Of a DNA stretch of 64,000 nt, positions 46,514 to 55,277 are shown one piece after another. Origin of the DNA: an uncultured Bacteroidales bacterium (GTDB lineage: Bacteria > Bacteroidota > Bacteroidia > Bacteroidales > Marinilabiliaceae); assembly GCA_937892095.1 (NCBI GenBank), contig CALAVC010000224.1, forward strand, positions 1 through 64,000. The letters run 5' to 3'. Positions within the stretch are counted from its first letter, which is position 1, and every line of letters begins with the position of its first letter. Position numbers and translations under genes: made by a program. The notes under the pieces are model-generated. The model did no database searches, was not told the DNA's origin, and saw only the letters and a list, made by a program, of their open reading frames with translations.

Positions 46514-48163
46514 ATGAAAACTATAAAGGCTAATTATGTAGATATAATTGGTAAACAAATATTTCCAGCTATAATTTCATATAGTAAGACAATTGTAAAT
46601 ATCGAAAGGGTAGGGGAGTCTGTAGATAACTCTCTACCTTACTGTATGCCCGGTTTTATCGACTCTCATGTCCATATCGAAAGTTCTATGCTTAACCCTC
46701 AGAACTTTGCTCGCATGATAGTTTCTTTTGGAACAATTGCAGCCGTTTGCGACCCTCACGAAATAGCTAACGTTCTCGGACGCGATGGTGTAGAGTATAT
46801 GATGAATGATGCTCGTAAGTCCCCTCTAAAACTATTTTTCGCTCTTCCGTCGTGTGTGCCCTCTACGCCGTTTGAAACTAATGGTGCTCAATTTGATTAT
46901 AAGGAAATAGATAGTCTTATGCACAGGAGCGTTGCTCTTGCCGAGTTAATGAACTATCCGGGTCTTGTTGGCGGAGACCCAATAGTTCTCAAAAGAGTTG
47001 CTATGGCCAAAAAACACCATCGACCTATCGATGGACACATACCCGCCATTTCTGGCGATGTCCTCCGCAAATATATTGCTCATGGTGTTTCTACAGATCA
47101 TGAGTGTTTTACTCTCGACGAAGCTAAGGAGAAAATTAGTCTTGGCATGAAGATTATAATTCGAGACGGAAGTGCTGCACGTAACCTTGATGCTCTATTT
47201 CCGCTCTTTTTCTCCAACATAGACGAAATAATGGTCTGCACCGACGATGCTCATCCCGATGATATTCTTATGCGTGGACATATCAACAAATTTTACGACT
47301 ATGCCCTTGCGCATGGTGTAAGCATCTTCGATGTCTACCGCCCGCTGCTCCTTAATCCTATCAATCATTACAAACTTCGTGTCGGACGTCTACAAGTAGG
47401 CGACCGTGCCGACTTCATTATTTCCGACACTTTAGAAAAGATAAATCTTCGTAGCGTAATCATCGAAGGTCAAACTGTCTTTGATAATGGTGAGGCTACG
47501 TTTAAGTGTTCACATGCTTCTCGACCCAATAAATTCGTTAGCAGTACTTTTACGCCTTCCGACTTTATGGTACATACTCCTACCGATAATCCAACCCTTA
47601 GAGTTATTGAAGCTATCGACACTCAACTCGTAACCAACGAATTTCGATGGTCTCCCATTCTTTCCAAAGGTAGCGAAGTCGTTTCGTCCGACGAGAACGA
47701 CATTGTAAAAATTGCAATCATTAATCGCTATTCCTATTCCAACACACCAGTTGTTAATGGCTTTATTCGTGGCACAGGTCTCAAACGTGGTGCCATTGCA
47801 TCCTCGGTTGCTCACGACTCTCACAATGTTGTCATAATTGGTCATGACTCCATGTCTATGTCGCGAGTAGCCAACGAGATTTTTCGCCTACATGGTGGAA
47901 TAGTCGCTACTCTGCCCGACGGCACTCTTCGCTCCATCAAGCTTCCTATTGGTGGACTAATGGTCTCAAAAGATTGGCGTCTCCTTGCCAAGCAATACAT
48001 TCGTATGGTCGACATTGCTCACTCTCAGTGTGGCACGACGCTTACTTCTCCATTTATGACCATGGCTTTTATGTCGCTCTTCGTCATTCCAAAAATTAAG
48101 ATTGGCGACCGTGGTCTGTTCGATGTCGAAAAATTCCAATTTACCGACCTTTTTGTAGGCTAA
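46514..48163 (+). CDS. ade: Adenine deaminase
   Basis: 549 residues. The amidohydrolase metal motif DSHVHIESSML, CDPHEIANVLG, HIPAISGD, DHECFTLDEA and CTDDAHPDD match the bacterial adenine deaminase (Ade) family, which turns adenine into hypoxanthine with Mn/Fe. This feeds purine salvage. It occupies the position between mnmG and uvrC where I recall Bacteroides carrying apt, another adenine-salvage gene. Confidence 0.94.
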   Translation: MKTIKANYVDIIGKQIFPAIISYSKTIVNIERVGESVDNSLPYCMPGFIDSHVHIESSMLNPQNFARMIVSFGTIAAVCDPHEIANVLGRDGVEYMMNDARKSPLKLFFALPSCVPSTPFETNGAQFDYKEIDSLMHRSVALAELMNYPGLVGGDPIVLKRVAMAKKHHRPIDGHIPAISGDVLRKYIAHGVSTDHECFTLDEAKEKISLGMKIIIRDGSAARNLDALFPLFFSNIDEIMVCTDDAHPDDILMRGHINKFYDYALAHGVSIFDVYRPLLLNPINHYKLRVGRLQVGDRADFIISDTLEKINLRSVIIEGQTVFDNGEATFKCSHASRPNKFVSSTFTPSDFMVHTPTDNPTLRVIEAIDTQLVTNEFRWSPILSKGSEVVSSDENDIVKIAIINRYSYSNTPVVNGFIRGTGLKRGAIASSVAHDSHNVVIIGHDSMSMSRVANEIFRLHGGIVATLPDGTLRSIKLPIGGLMVSKDWRLLAKQYIRMVDIAHSQCGTTLTSPFMTMAFMSLFVIPKIKIGDRGLFDVEKFQFTDLFVG

Positions 48164-48168
48164 CCACT

Positions 48169-50019
48169 ATGCCACAATACATTCATTCTTCCGATACTCA
48201 ACGTCTTGCCTATTTGCGTAGTCTTGTCGAAGTCTTGCCCGACCAACCCGGTGTCTATCAATATTTCGACAAGAATGGTAAAATAATCTACGTAGGTAAA
48301 GCCAAAAACCTTAAGCGTCGTGTAAGCTCATACTTCATCAAAAAGCAACAGAGTAATAAGACTCTCGTTCTGGTTAGCAAAATATGTCATATTCATCACA
48401 TTGTTGTAAACAACGAAGAAGATGCTCTATTGCTCGAAAATAACTTAATCAAGCAACATAAACCACAATACAACATACTCCTTAAAGACGATAAAACTTA
48501 CCCATGGATTGCTATTCTCAACGAACCTTTCCCACGCGTTATTCAAACGCGCAAACATATTCGCGATGGTAGCATATACTATGGTCCATATCCTGCCATA
48601 AGTCAAATTCGCGACCTATTCGACATCTTTAAAAATCTTTTTCCACTTCGTACATGCAATCATAATCTTGCGCCCGACAAGATTGCACGTGGTGCATATA
48701 AAGTCTGTCTCAAATATCATCTCAAACTCTGTTGCGGTCCTTGTGAAGGTCTTGTCTCGCCCGAAGAGTATAAACAATTCACTGATGGTGTTCGCGACAT
48801 TCTGCGTGGTAACACAAGCGGCATTCTTCGTCAGTTGAAAACACAAATGTCCGAAGCTGCCGAAAACTTAGAGTTTGAGCAAGCCGAACAGATTAAAAGA
48901 AAAATTGAACGACTTACACAATATCAAAGTAAGTCGCTTGTGGCAAACAACACAATGCTCAATTGTGATGTTTTTGCAGTCGTAGCCGACGACGAACGCT
49001 CGCAAACCTATGTCAATTTCATTCGTGTCGTTGCAGGGCAAATCCTTCTGTCATATACTATGACTTTCCGCAATAATATGAACATTCCTGCAACCGAAGT
49101 ACTCACTTATGCTCTTGGTCAGGTACGTGAAAATCATGGCTCACTACAAAAAGAGGTTGTTGTTCAAGAAACGCCCGACATATCTTTTACCGATGTGTCA
49201 TACGTAATTCCGCATGCTGGAGACAAACTACGTTTACTCGAATTGAGCGAAAAGAATGCACGTCTTTTCAAACTCGAACAACTAAAACAAGAAGCTATTC
49301 GCGTCAAGGCTTCGCACGAAGAAAAGTTACTTATTCAAGTTAAAGAAATGTTGCAGTTGCCAACATTACCTCGCCACATGGAGATTTTCGACAACTCAAA
49401 CATTCAAGGCACAAATGCTGTTGCAGCTTGTGTTGTCTATCGCAATTGTCGCCCAAGTCGCAAAGATTATCGACTTTTCAACATAAAAACTGTCGAAGGT
49501 CCCGACGATTATGCCTCTATGTACGAAGTCGTTAGTCGTCGCTATTCGCGTCTGATTGCCGAGGGTCAGCCTCTGCCCGACGTACTCGTTGCCGATGGTG
49601 GGGTAGGGCAGATGGAGGTTATTCGTCAAGCCACTCAGGAGCTCGGACTTTCAATTCCAATCGTAGGTCTGGCAAAAGATAACAAACACCGCACCAATCA
49701 AATTCTTGTCGGTTTTCCGCCCAAAGTTATAGGCATGGGTAAAGACGACAGTGTCTTTCGACTTTTCACTCGTATGCAAGACGAGGTTCACCGAGTGGCC
49801 ATAACCTTTCATCGCAATAAGCGTAGTAAGTCTATGGTCGCCAGCGAACTCGACCAAATAAAAGGTATCGGACCTAAGACTAAAGAAAAACTATTTCAAG
49901 ACTTCAAGGGTGTCGAAGCTATTCGTTTGGCTACTATCGACGAACTTACAAATAGTATTGGAAAAGCCAAGTCTACTATCGTTTTTGAATATTTTCACCC
50001 TATATCTTCTTACGAATAG
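48169..50019 (+). CDS. uvrC: Excinuclease ABC subunit C
   Basis: 616 residues. The N-terminal GIY-YIG-type nuclease (PGVYQYFDKNGKIIYVGKAKNLKRRVSSYF), UvrB-interacting UVR motif (LKTQMSEAAENLEFEQAEQIKRKIERL), RNase H-like 5' nuclease (EIFDNSNIQGTNAVAACVV, VADGG) and C-terminal HhH region (LDQIKGIGPKTKEKLFQDFK) are in order. It makes both incisions in nucleotide excision repair. It lies 5 bases after ade. Confidence 0.97.
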   Translation: MPQYIHSSDTQRLAYLRSLVEVLPDQPGVYQYFDKNGKIIYVGKAKNLKRRVSSYFIKKQQSNKTLVLVSKICHIHHIVVNNEEDALLLENNLIKQHKPQYNILLKDDKTYPWIAILNEPFPRVIQTRKHIRDGSIYYGPYPAISQIRDLFDIFKNLFPLRTCNHNLAPDKIARGAYKVCLKYHLKLCCGPCEGLVSPEEYKQFTDGVRDILRGNTSGILRQLKTQMSEAAENLEFEQAEQIKRKIERLTQYQSKSLVANNTMLNCDVFAVVADDERSQTYVNFIRVVAGQILLSYTMTFRNNMNIPATEVLTYALGQVRENHGSLQKEVVVQETPDISFTDVSYVIPHAGDKLRLLELSEKNARLFKLEQLKQEAIRVKASHEEKLLIQVKEMLQLPTLPRHMEIFDNSNIQGTNAVAACVVYRNCRPSRKDYRLFNIKTVEGPDDYASMYEVVSRRYSRLIAEGQPLPDVLVADGGVGQMEVIRQATQELGLSIPIVGLAKDNKHRTNQILVGFPPKVIGMGKDDSVFRLFTRMQDEVHRVAITFHRNKRSKSMVASELDQIKGIGPKTKEKLFQDFKGVEAIRLATIDELTNSIGKAKSTIVFEYFHPISSYE

Positions 50020-50032
50020 TAAGAATTTGCAG

Positions 50033-50048
50033 TGTTCCACGAGAAACG
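50033..50048. promoter_or_regulatory. Degenerate parS-like site (4)
   Basis: TGTTCCACGAGAAACG differs from TGTTnCACGTGAAACA at two bases, one of them in the central CACGTG. It fills most of the 29-base gap between convergent uvrC and the next gene. Confidence 0.4.
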
Positions 50049-50828
50049 CTACCCCACAAAGCGACTTCTAAAACTTCTAATTCTATCGCCTATAGACGCA
50101 TTATGCTTTTCTGCAATTTGTTCGGTTATGTCAATATTCGTGGCTAAGCTCGTGCAAAAATGAGAAAGACTAATATTTGCTGCCACTGGTTCATTATATC
50201 CATTTCCGTTTGGTATCCGTACAAGACTTTTGCGTGGGTAAACAAACGGACTATTCCTTCCTGCCGACGACAAAGCTAATCTTTCTACTAAACCAACATC
50301 TTTTCTGTTTAGAATCTTATAATACAAATCGTTTCCACATTCCGTAAGCGTTGTTCGCTTACTCTTGTTACGTAATATTTCTTTTGACATCTCTATATTT
50401 TTCAACCTCTTTTGCCACATATTTCGCCACGTGCCGTATGAAAGCAAATTAGGTCTGTAGCTCATGTAGGTAGAAAACTGATAATCAAGTGGCATATCTA
50501 TATTGTCGGCATACCCACATATTCCCATCACACCTCTTTTATCATAAAAGTCTAACGCCGAATTCATATATCTAAGGATAAATGCCGACACGTCTACTTG
50601 TTCGCTAATTATTATAAGTCGCTCATTTTCACTGAGTATACTATCGATATTCTCTTCAACATTCTCTCCACTAAGCCTAACCACTTTGTCAAATAATTTG
50701 CAGTCTGTAATGTCTGCTGTTGTATACAGAGTTGTACGATTGGCCAATTCAGCCTTACTAATATTTTGTATAGCTATTTCTGTTCTCTGTGCTGCAGAAT
50801 CGGATAAGAGTAAAACAGGTGTATTCAT
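50049..50828 (-). CDS. Divergent glycosyltransferase-like protein
   Basis: 259 residues. SAFILRYMNSALDFYDKRGVMGICGYADNIDMP and YRPNLLSYGTWRNMW recall a family of GT-A glycosyltransferases that carry a segment like LEDDxxxSxxFLxFMNxAL...SISGY...WGWATWxxRW. Here the acidic metal motif is replaced by ISEQVDVS and the Trp-Gly-Trp by SYGT, so catalysis is doubtful. It may be a degenerate or repurposed member. No polysaccharide genes flank it. A TATTTTTG box precedes it at 50872. Confidence 0.5.
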   Translation of the reverse strand: MNTPVLLLSDSAAQRTEIAIQNISKAELANRTTLYTTADITDCKLFDKVVRLSGENVEENIDSILSENERLIIISEQVDVSAFILRYMNSALDFYDKRGVMGICGYADNIDMPLDYQFSTYMSYRPNLLSYGTWRNMWQKRLKNIEMSKEILRNKSKRTTLTECGNDLYYKILNRKDVGLVERLALSSAGRNSPFVYPRKSLVRIPNGNGYNEPVAANISLSHFCTSLATNIDITEQIAEKHNASIGDRIRSFRSRFVG

Positions 50829-50871
50829 TGTGTTTAATTACATTATATAATATATTTCTTGTGTTTGCTTA

Positions 50872-50879
50872 CAAAAATA
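50872..50879 (-). promoter_or_regulatory. -7 promoter box for the glycosyltransferase-like gene
   Basis: TATTTTTG on the minus strand, 43 bases upstream of the start. Confidence 0.45.
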
Positions 50880-50986
50880 AGTGTTCGGGCTTTAATTTTT
50901 TACAAACTATAATTTAATTTCTCTTTTCTACGATAAGCCCAATATAGCGAAGTGAATAAAAGTAACGAAAATTTAAATATTTTATG

Positions 50987-50994
50987 TAAATTTG
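50987..50994 (+). promoter_or_regulatory. -7 promoter box for the glycogen synthase-like gene
   Basis: TAAATTTG fits TAnnTTTG, 44 bases before the ATG at 51039. Confidence 0.5.
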
Positions 50995-51038
50995 CACTCC
51001 AAACAAAAAGTAGGGATTAAATAAATTAATTTAGGTTG

Positions 51039-51851
51039 ATGGATAAGCCCAATGTTCTCTACGTCTCGCAAGAGATTTTTCCTTATTTGCCCGAATCTCC
51101 AATAGCCAAACTTACCAGAGTTTTGCCACAGTCGGTCACTGAAAAGGGTAATGAGATACGCACTTTCATGCCGCGTTTTGGCAATGTCAATGAAAGGCGC
51201 AATCAGCTCCACGAAGTTATTCGTCTTTCGGGTCTTAATGTCGTCATCGACGACACCGACCACCCATTAATAATAAAAGTCGCCAGCATTCAGGCTGCGC
51301 GCATGCAAATCTATTTTATCGACAACGAAGATTTCTTTGCTCGTAAGGCAACCGTGCGCGACTCCGAAGGTAAAGAGTTCGACGATAACGACGAACGTGC
51401 CATATTCTTTGCTCGCGGTGTGCTTGAGACAACCAAAAAACTCCGTTGGATACCAGACGTAGTGCATTTGCACGGTTGGTTCACAATGATTATCCCAATC
51501 TTCTTGCGATTCTTTATGCAAGACGACCCTGCTTTTAAAGATTGTAAGATAATCGTCTCGCTACACGATGAGGGTTTCTCAAGTACGTGGAACGACCTCA
51601 ACAAGAAAATATGGGTGGAGGGAATTAACGAAAAGGAACTAAAAAAACTCCAGATTACCGACTTTACTTCGCTAATGAAAACCGCCATCGACCTTGCCGA
51701 CGGCGTAACCATTTGTAGCGAAAACGCTTCTGCCGAGCTAATCGACTATGCTCGCTTGTCTGGCAAGCCCGTTCTCGACTATCCAGGCGAAGTGCCCGAC
51801 GCAACCCCTAAATATCTCGACTTTTACAACCTTATCAAGGGACAGAAATAA
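51039..51851 (+). CDS. Half-length glycogen/starch synthase (GT5 N-terminal domain only)
   Basis: 270 residues, about half the usual GT5 length. VLYVSQEIFPYLPESPIAKLTRVLP parallels the ADP-glucose-binding KxGGLA region but lacks the Lys-x-Gly-Gly (it reads ESPIAKLT). PDVVHLHGWFTMIIPIFLR matches the DxxHxHDW segment, and VTICSENASAELI the end of the first Rossmann domain. The second, C-terminal domain is absent with a normal stop, a form I recall as conserved in Bacteroidetes. It is therefore unlikely to be a pseudogene, but also unlikely to be an ordinary synthase. A terminator follows. Confidence 0.82.
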   Translation: MDKPNVLYVSQEIFPYLPESPIAKLTRVLPQSVTEKGNEIRTFMPRFGNVNERRNQLHEVIRLSGLNVVIDDTDHPLIIKVASIQAARMQIYFIDNEDFFARKATVRDSEGKEFDDNDERAIFFARGVLETTKKLRWIPDVVHLHGWFTMIIPIFLRFFMQDDPAFKDCKIIVSLHDEGFSSTWNDLNKKIWVEGINEKELKKLQITDFTSLMKTAIDLADGVTICSENASAELIDYARLSGKPVLDYPGEVPDATPKYLDFYNLIKGQK

Positions 51852-51872
51852 CTACTTGATTTTTAAAGCTTT

Positions 51873-51909
51873 AACAGCCGTAAGGACTCATTCCCTACGG
51901 CTGTTTTCT
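51873..51909 (+). terminator. Terminator after the glycogen synthase-like gene
   Basis: AACAGCCGTA/TACGGCTGTT perfect 10 bp stem, then TTC. It overlaps the 3' end of the convergent ribD. Confidence 0.75.
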
Positions 51910-52979
51910 ATGTGTATCAGTGCACAATTACCCACTCTTTGTGTGTCATATTTCAATCCTCTTGTTGTAATTTTGGGAGCTACTACTCCATCAAAAAGAA
52001 GTTTATCGGCACAAAAGACGTATGCTTCGTCCCACACATTACTATCAATAAAGCTCTGTAACGTCGTTTTTCCGCCTTCGATTACTACTGACTGTATTCC
52101 TGTCTCGGCAGAAGTTTTTAGTACGTTTATGACCGTTTTACGCATATCTGTACAGCTGGTTAATTGCACGTAGCGTACATTATCAACCTCACAACTATTT
52201 AGCTTGCCAAAAACTATTGTTTTCCCACCATCGGTAAGTAACTTGGAGTCCGATGGGATTCGGTTATTTGGGTCTATAACCAATCGTATGGGGTCTTTCC
52301 CTGTCCACAGACGCGTCGTTAGGCTCGGATTGTCAACAGCAACTGTTGTCGCACCCACAAGAATGGCATCGTTTGTCGCGCGCAGTCGGTGAGACAAACG
52401 TCTACACTCTATATCGCTAATTTCGGTCGGCATGGGTTGCCCAGCAGTATTGCGAAGTCCAATATAGCCATCGGCACTCTGTGCCCATTTGAGCGTAACG
52501 TAAGGTCGCCGAAGCTCATTGTAGCAAAAGAAACGTCGATTAAGCTGTCTGCATTCGTTTTCCAAAATGCCTACAGTTACTTCTATACCAGCCTTGCGGA
52601 TAATATCTATTCCTCGCCCACTTACTTTAGAAAAAGTGTCTTTGCAGCCAACCACTACGCGCTTAAAGCCTGTGCGGACAATCAACTCTGCGCATGGTGG
52701 AGTACGTCCATAGTGAGCGCATGGCTCAAGACTGACGTATATGGTGCTATGTCTTAGCAACTCAACGTCTGTGTTGCTTACCGAGCGCACAGCATTTACT
52801 TCGGCGTGTGGTTCTCCAGCTCTGTGGTGCCAACCCTCGCCTATGATGCGTCCATCGCACACAATTACGGCTCCAACCATAGGGTTCGGACTCGTCTGCC
52901 CCTCGGCACATAACGCCAATTCGATGCACCGACGCATATATTTTTCGTCTGCCGTTTGTTCTCTATCTTTGTCTGTCAT
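51888..52979 (-). CDS. ribD: Bifunctional riboflavin biosynthesis deaminase/reductase
   Basis: 363 residues. The N-terminal zinc deaminase carries HAEVNAV and PCAHYGRTPPC; the C-terminal reductase has VTLKWAQSADGYIG, NDAILVGATTVAVDNPSLTTR and VVIEGGKTTLQSF. It catalyses the second and third steps of riboflavin synthesis. It is divergent from prmC with 15 bases between the start codons, so their promoters must overlap the opposite gene. Confidence 0.95.
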   Translation of the reverse strand: MTDKDREQTADEKYMRRCIELALCAEGQTSPNPMVGAVIVCDGRIIGEGWHHRAGEPHAEVNAVRSVSNTDVELLRHSTIYVSLEPCAHYGRTPPCAELIVRTGFKRVVVGCKDTFSKVSGRGIDIIRKAGIEVTVGILENECRQLNRRFFCYNELRRPYVTLKWAQSADGYIGLRNTAGQPMPTEISDIECRRLSHRLRATNDAILVGATTVAVDNPSLTTRLWTGKDPIRLVIDPNNRIPSDSKLLTDGGKTIVFGKLNSCEVDNVRYVQLTSCTDMRKTVINVLKTSAETGIQSVVIEGGKTTLQSFIDSNVWDEAYVFCADKLLFDGVVAPKITTRGLKYDTQRVGNCALIHIENSRRE

Positions 52980-52994
52980 ATATAGTTATTTTGC

Positions 52995-53837
52995 ATGTCT
53001 ACTCTCTGTCAAATCAGGCGACACATTGCTTCTCGTCTTGCTGAGGCGGGCAATCAAGAATCTGAAAGCATCGCTCGGTTGTTGCTTGCCGACACTCTCA
53101 ATCTTAGCCTAACCGACATATTTGTCAAGTCCGACCTCACACTCGACAAAGACACCGAAAGCCATTTGGAGACTTGTCTCAATAGATTGCTATCTGGCGA
53201 GCCTTTGCAATATGTGGTGGGTTCTACAGTCTTCTGTGGGCTTACGCTTGCCGTCGGACAAGGTGTGCTCATTCCGCGTCCAGAGACCGAAGAACTTGTT
53301 GGTTGGGTAGTCTCCGACTTGAATAAGAAAGGGCAGGGTAGGGTAGTAGATCTTTGCACAGGCTCAGGTTGTATAGCACTCAGTATTAAGCATTTATTAC
53401 CACAAATGTCTGTTTGCGGTGTCGATGTTTCGTCGGTCGCACTTGCCTATGCCCAGCGCAATGCCACTACATTGTCTCTCGACGTATCTTTTACTCAGGC
53501 CAATATTCTTGACCCCAATTACTCTCTTCCTACAAATGTAAGTGTCGTTGTCAGCAACCCTCCCTACGTACGCATGTCTGAAGCAGCTGAAATGTCGTCC
53601 GTTGTTCTCGATAACGAACCGCACGAAGCTCTTTTCGTTCCCGATACCGACCCACTCATTTTCTATCGTCTCATTGGTCGGCTTTGCGTTTCGGCACACG
53701 CCGATTTCTATGCCGAAGTCAACGAAGCTTTTGCTACCGAACTTGTATCTCTTCTTACCACCATGGGCTTTTGCTCTGTCGAAGTGCGACAAGACTTCAC
53801 TGGTCGCCCACGTATGATAAGATGTCTTATATCCTAA
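52995..53837 (+). CDS. prmC: Release factor glutamine methyltransferase
   Basis: 280 residues. SAM motif VVDLCTGSGCIALSI and the substrate-binding NPPY (VVSNPPYVRMSEA) identify PrmC/HemK, which N5-methylates the Gln of the release-factor GGQ. IPRPETEELVGW precedes the SAM domain as expected. RF1 itself is encoded at 29777. Its end overlaps the convergent acpH-like gene by 11 bases. Confidence 0.95.
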   Translation: MSTLCQIRRHIASRLAEAGNQESESIARLLLADTLNLSLTDIFVKSDLTLDKDTESHLETCLNRLLSGEPLQYVVGSTVFCGLTLAVGQGVLIPRPETEELVGWVVSDLNKKGQGRVVDLCTGSGCIALSIKHLLPQMSVCGVDVSSVALAYAQRNATTLSLDVSFTQANILDPNYSLPTNVSVVVSNPPYVRMSEAAEMSSVVLDNEPHEALFVPDTDPLIFYRLIGRLCVSAHADFYAEVNEAFATELVSLLTTMGFCSVEVRQDFTGRPRMIRCLIS

Positions 53838-54426
53838 TAGGCACATCGCGTAGCTTGTTGTCTACCATTGTTTGCAACTCTTTGTAGAATGCAAAAAACT
53901 GTTGGCGTATAGTGTCATAATTAGCTTTCACAATTTTGACAGCTTCTTTTGTATGGTCTGGTAGCGATGTATTGCGAGTCATCACACTGAGTGCACGTCC
54001 AAGCCCTTCGGTTGTCGAATAGTCTTCAAGACGACGACTCTTGATTAAGAATGGCAACAACTTGCGCATCTTGCCCGGCATCCTGAAATAATTGATTAGC
54101 AACACTTTCTGTGCCTTTGCCACAAATCTATGCAGTTCGATATTGGGATACACCTCAATCCAGTTTGCTGCCAAAAAATGGTCGTATGTCATGTCGCAAA
54201 GAATCCCTGCATAGTGCCTATAAAGCGGTCGAAAATAATCAGATGTCTCTTTTGCTATGGCGTGTGTATCAGTAAAATAATCTATCTGTCTGTGGAGCAA
54301 CAGCCCCATGCGCACACGCGGACTATACCTTTCGTAGTCGCTTCCCTTTACGCAGTCGCCAATAAAATTGCCCAGCATGACATCCGGGTCGAAGTGCGAC
54401 AACGCTAAGTGTGCCAAGTAATTCAT
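53827..54426 (-). CDS. ACP phosphodiesterase family protein (AcpH-like)
   Basis: 199 residues from MNYLAHLALSHFDPDVMLGNFIGDCVKG, the hallmark start of the AcpH/DUF479 family; LHRQIDYFTDTHA and DMTYDHFLAANW follow. AcpH removes the phosphopantetheine arm from acyl carrier protein. A TATGTTTG box at 54454 supports the ATG at 54426 over an in-frame start at 54492. Exact substrate not proven by sequence. Confidence 0.85.
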   Translation of the reverse strand: MNYLAHLALSHFDPDVMLGNFIGDCVKGSDYERYSPRVRMGLLLHRQIDYFTDTHAIAKETSDYFRPLYRHYAGILCDMTYDHFLAANWIEVYPNIELHRFVAKAQKVLLINYFRMPGKMRKLLPFLIKSRRLEDYSTTEGLGRALSVMTRNTSLPDHTKEAVKIVKANYDTIRQQFFAFYKELQTMVDNKLRDVPIRI

Positions 54427-54453
54427 TAGTATCTTATTGTGTATGGTGGCAAG

Positions 54454-54461
54454 CAAACATA
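54454..54461 (-). promoter_or_regulatory. -7 promoter box for the acpH-like gene
   Basis: TATGTTTG on the minus strand, 28 bases upstream of the ATG at 54426. Confidence 0.5.
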
Positions 54462-54508
54462 ACGAAAATAAACCGTAAATTAGCACTATCAATCAATTTC
54501 AATTCAAT

Positions 54509-54826
54509 ATGATAGAACAACTTAACGACGAGACGTTCAAGACGGAAGTACTGGCCAAGCCTGGTATTGCCGTTGTCGATTTTTGGGCAGGATGGTGTGG
54601 TCCGTGCCGTATGCTTGCTCCGCATATTGAGGCGCTTGCCAACGATTTCGCTGGTCAGGCACGTGTCTATAAGCTCGATGTTGAAGTAGGACAAGAGACA
54701 GCAGTTGCCATGGGCATAATGAACATCCCTTGCGTCATCTTCTTCAAAGACGGCAAAGTAGTCGACAAGAGCATAGGCCTTGTGCCTAAAGAGGTTCTTG
54801 CCAACAAACTACGTCCACTGCTCTAA
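54509..54826 (+). CDS. trxA: Thioredoxin
   Basis: 105 residues with the redox site WCGPC in DFWAGWCGPCRMLAPH and the cis-Pro segment NIPCVIFFKDGK. It is a cytoplasmic disulfide reductant. The residue before the cis-Pro is Ile, and a third Cys follows it. It forms a single-gene unit closed by a two-way terminator. Confidence 0.95.
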   Translation: MIEQLNDETFKTEVLAKPGIAVVDFWAGWCGPCRMLAPHIEALANDFAGQARVYKLDVEVGQETAVAMGIMNIPCVIFFKDGKVVDKSIGLVPKEVLANKLRPLL

Positions 54827-54847
54827 AAGAAAGCATTAACCCATAAA

Positions 54848-54882
54848 AAAAGAGTTGCCAAATATGACTTGGCAACTCTTTT
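54848..54882. terminator. Bidirectional terminator between trxA and secG
   Basis: A perfect 14 bp stem (AAAAGAGTTGCCAA/TTGGCAACTCTTTT) with a 7-base loop; T runs lie on both exits, serving trxA (+) and secG (-). Confidence 0.88.
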
Positions 54883-54905
54883 CATGTAAATAAAACTCTA
54901 TTTTC

Positions 54906-55262
54906 CTATTCTGCAGCAGGAGTCTCAGCAACAGGAGCTTCTGTAGCAGCAGGCTGAGCGTCAAATTGCTGAGTTGCCTGACCCATGCCACGGCTATTTT
55001 CAATCAGTTGGTCCACATCCGATTCGGTAGCCATTTCACGTGTAGGTATAAAAGCTACCGAGGCAAGCGAAAAGACTAACAATGCAATTGCCAATCCCCA
55101 TGTTGCTTTTTCTATGAAGTCGGTCGATTTGCGAACACCCATAAGTTGCGTTTGGCTTGCAAAATTTTGGTTCAGACCACCACCCTTAGAGCGTTGTGCC
55201 AATACCGCAAAGACCATTAATATGCTGGCGACTATCATCGCCACGACTACGACATTGAACAT
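54906..55262 (-). CDS. secG: Preprotein translocase subunit SecG
   Basis: 118 residues. Two membrane helices (VVVVAMIVASILMVFAVLAQ and WGLAIALLVFSLASVAFI) flank the typical cytoplasmic loop RSKGGGLNQNFASQTQLMGVRKSTDFIEKATW. An Ala/Gln/Pro-rich C-terminal tail is long, as in Bacteroidetes. Last gene of a four-gene minus-strand operon. Confidence 0.95.
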   Translation of the reverse strand: MFNVVVVAMIVASILMVFAVLAQRSKGGGLNQNFASQTQLMGVRKSTDFIEKATWGLAIALLVFSLASVAFIPTREMATESDVDQLIENSRGMGQATQQFDAQPAATEAPVAETPAAE

Positions 55263-55277
55263 TTTAGTTGCTGTTTT

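Noticed and set aside
55030..55050. TTTCACGTG in the secG gene resembling parS
   Set aside because: Only one half-site matches; the other half reads TAGGT, so it does not fit the palindrome.
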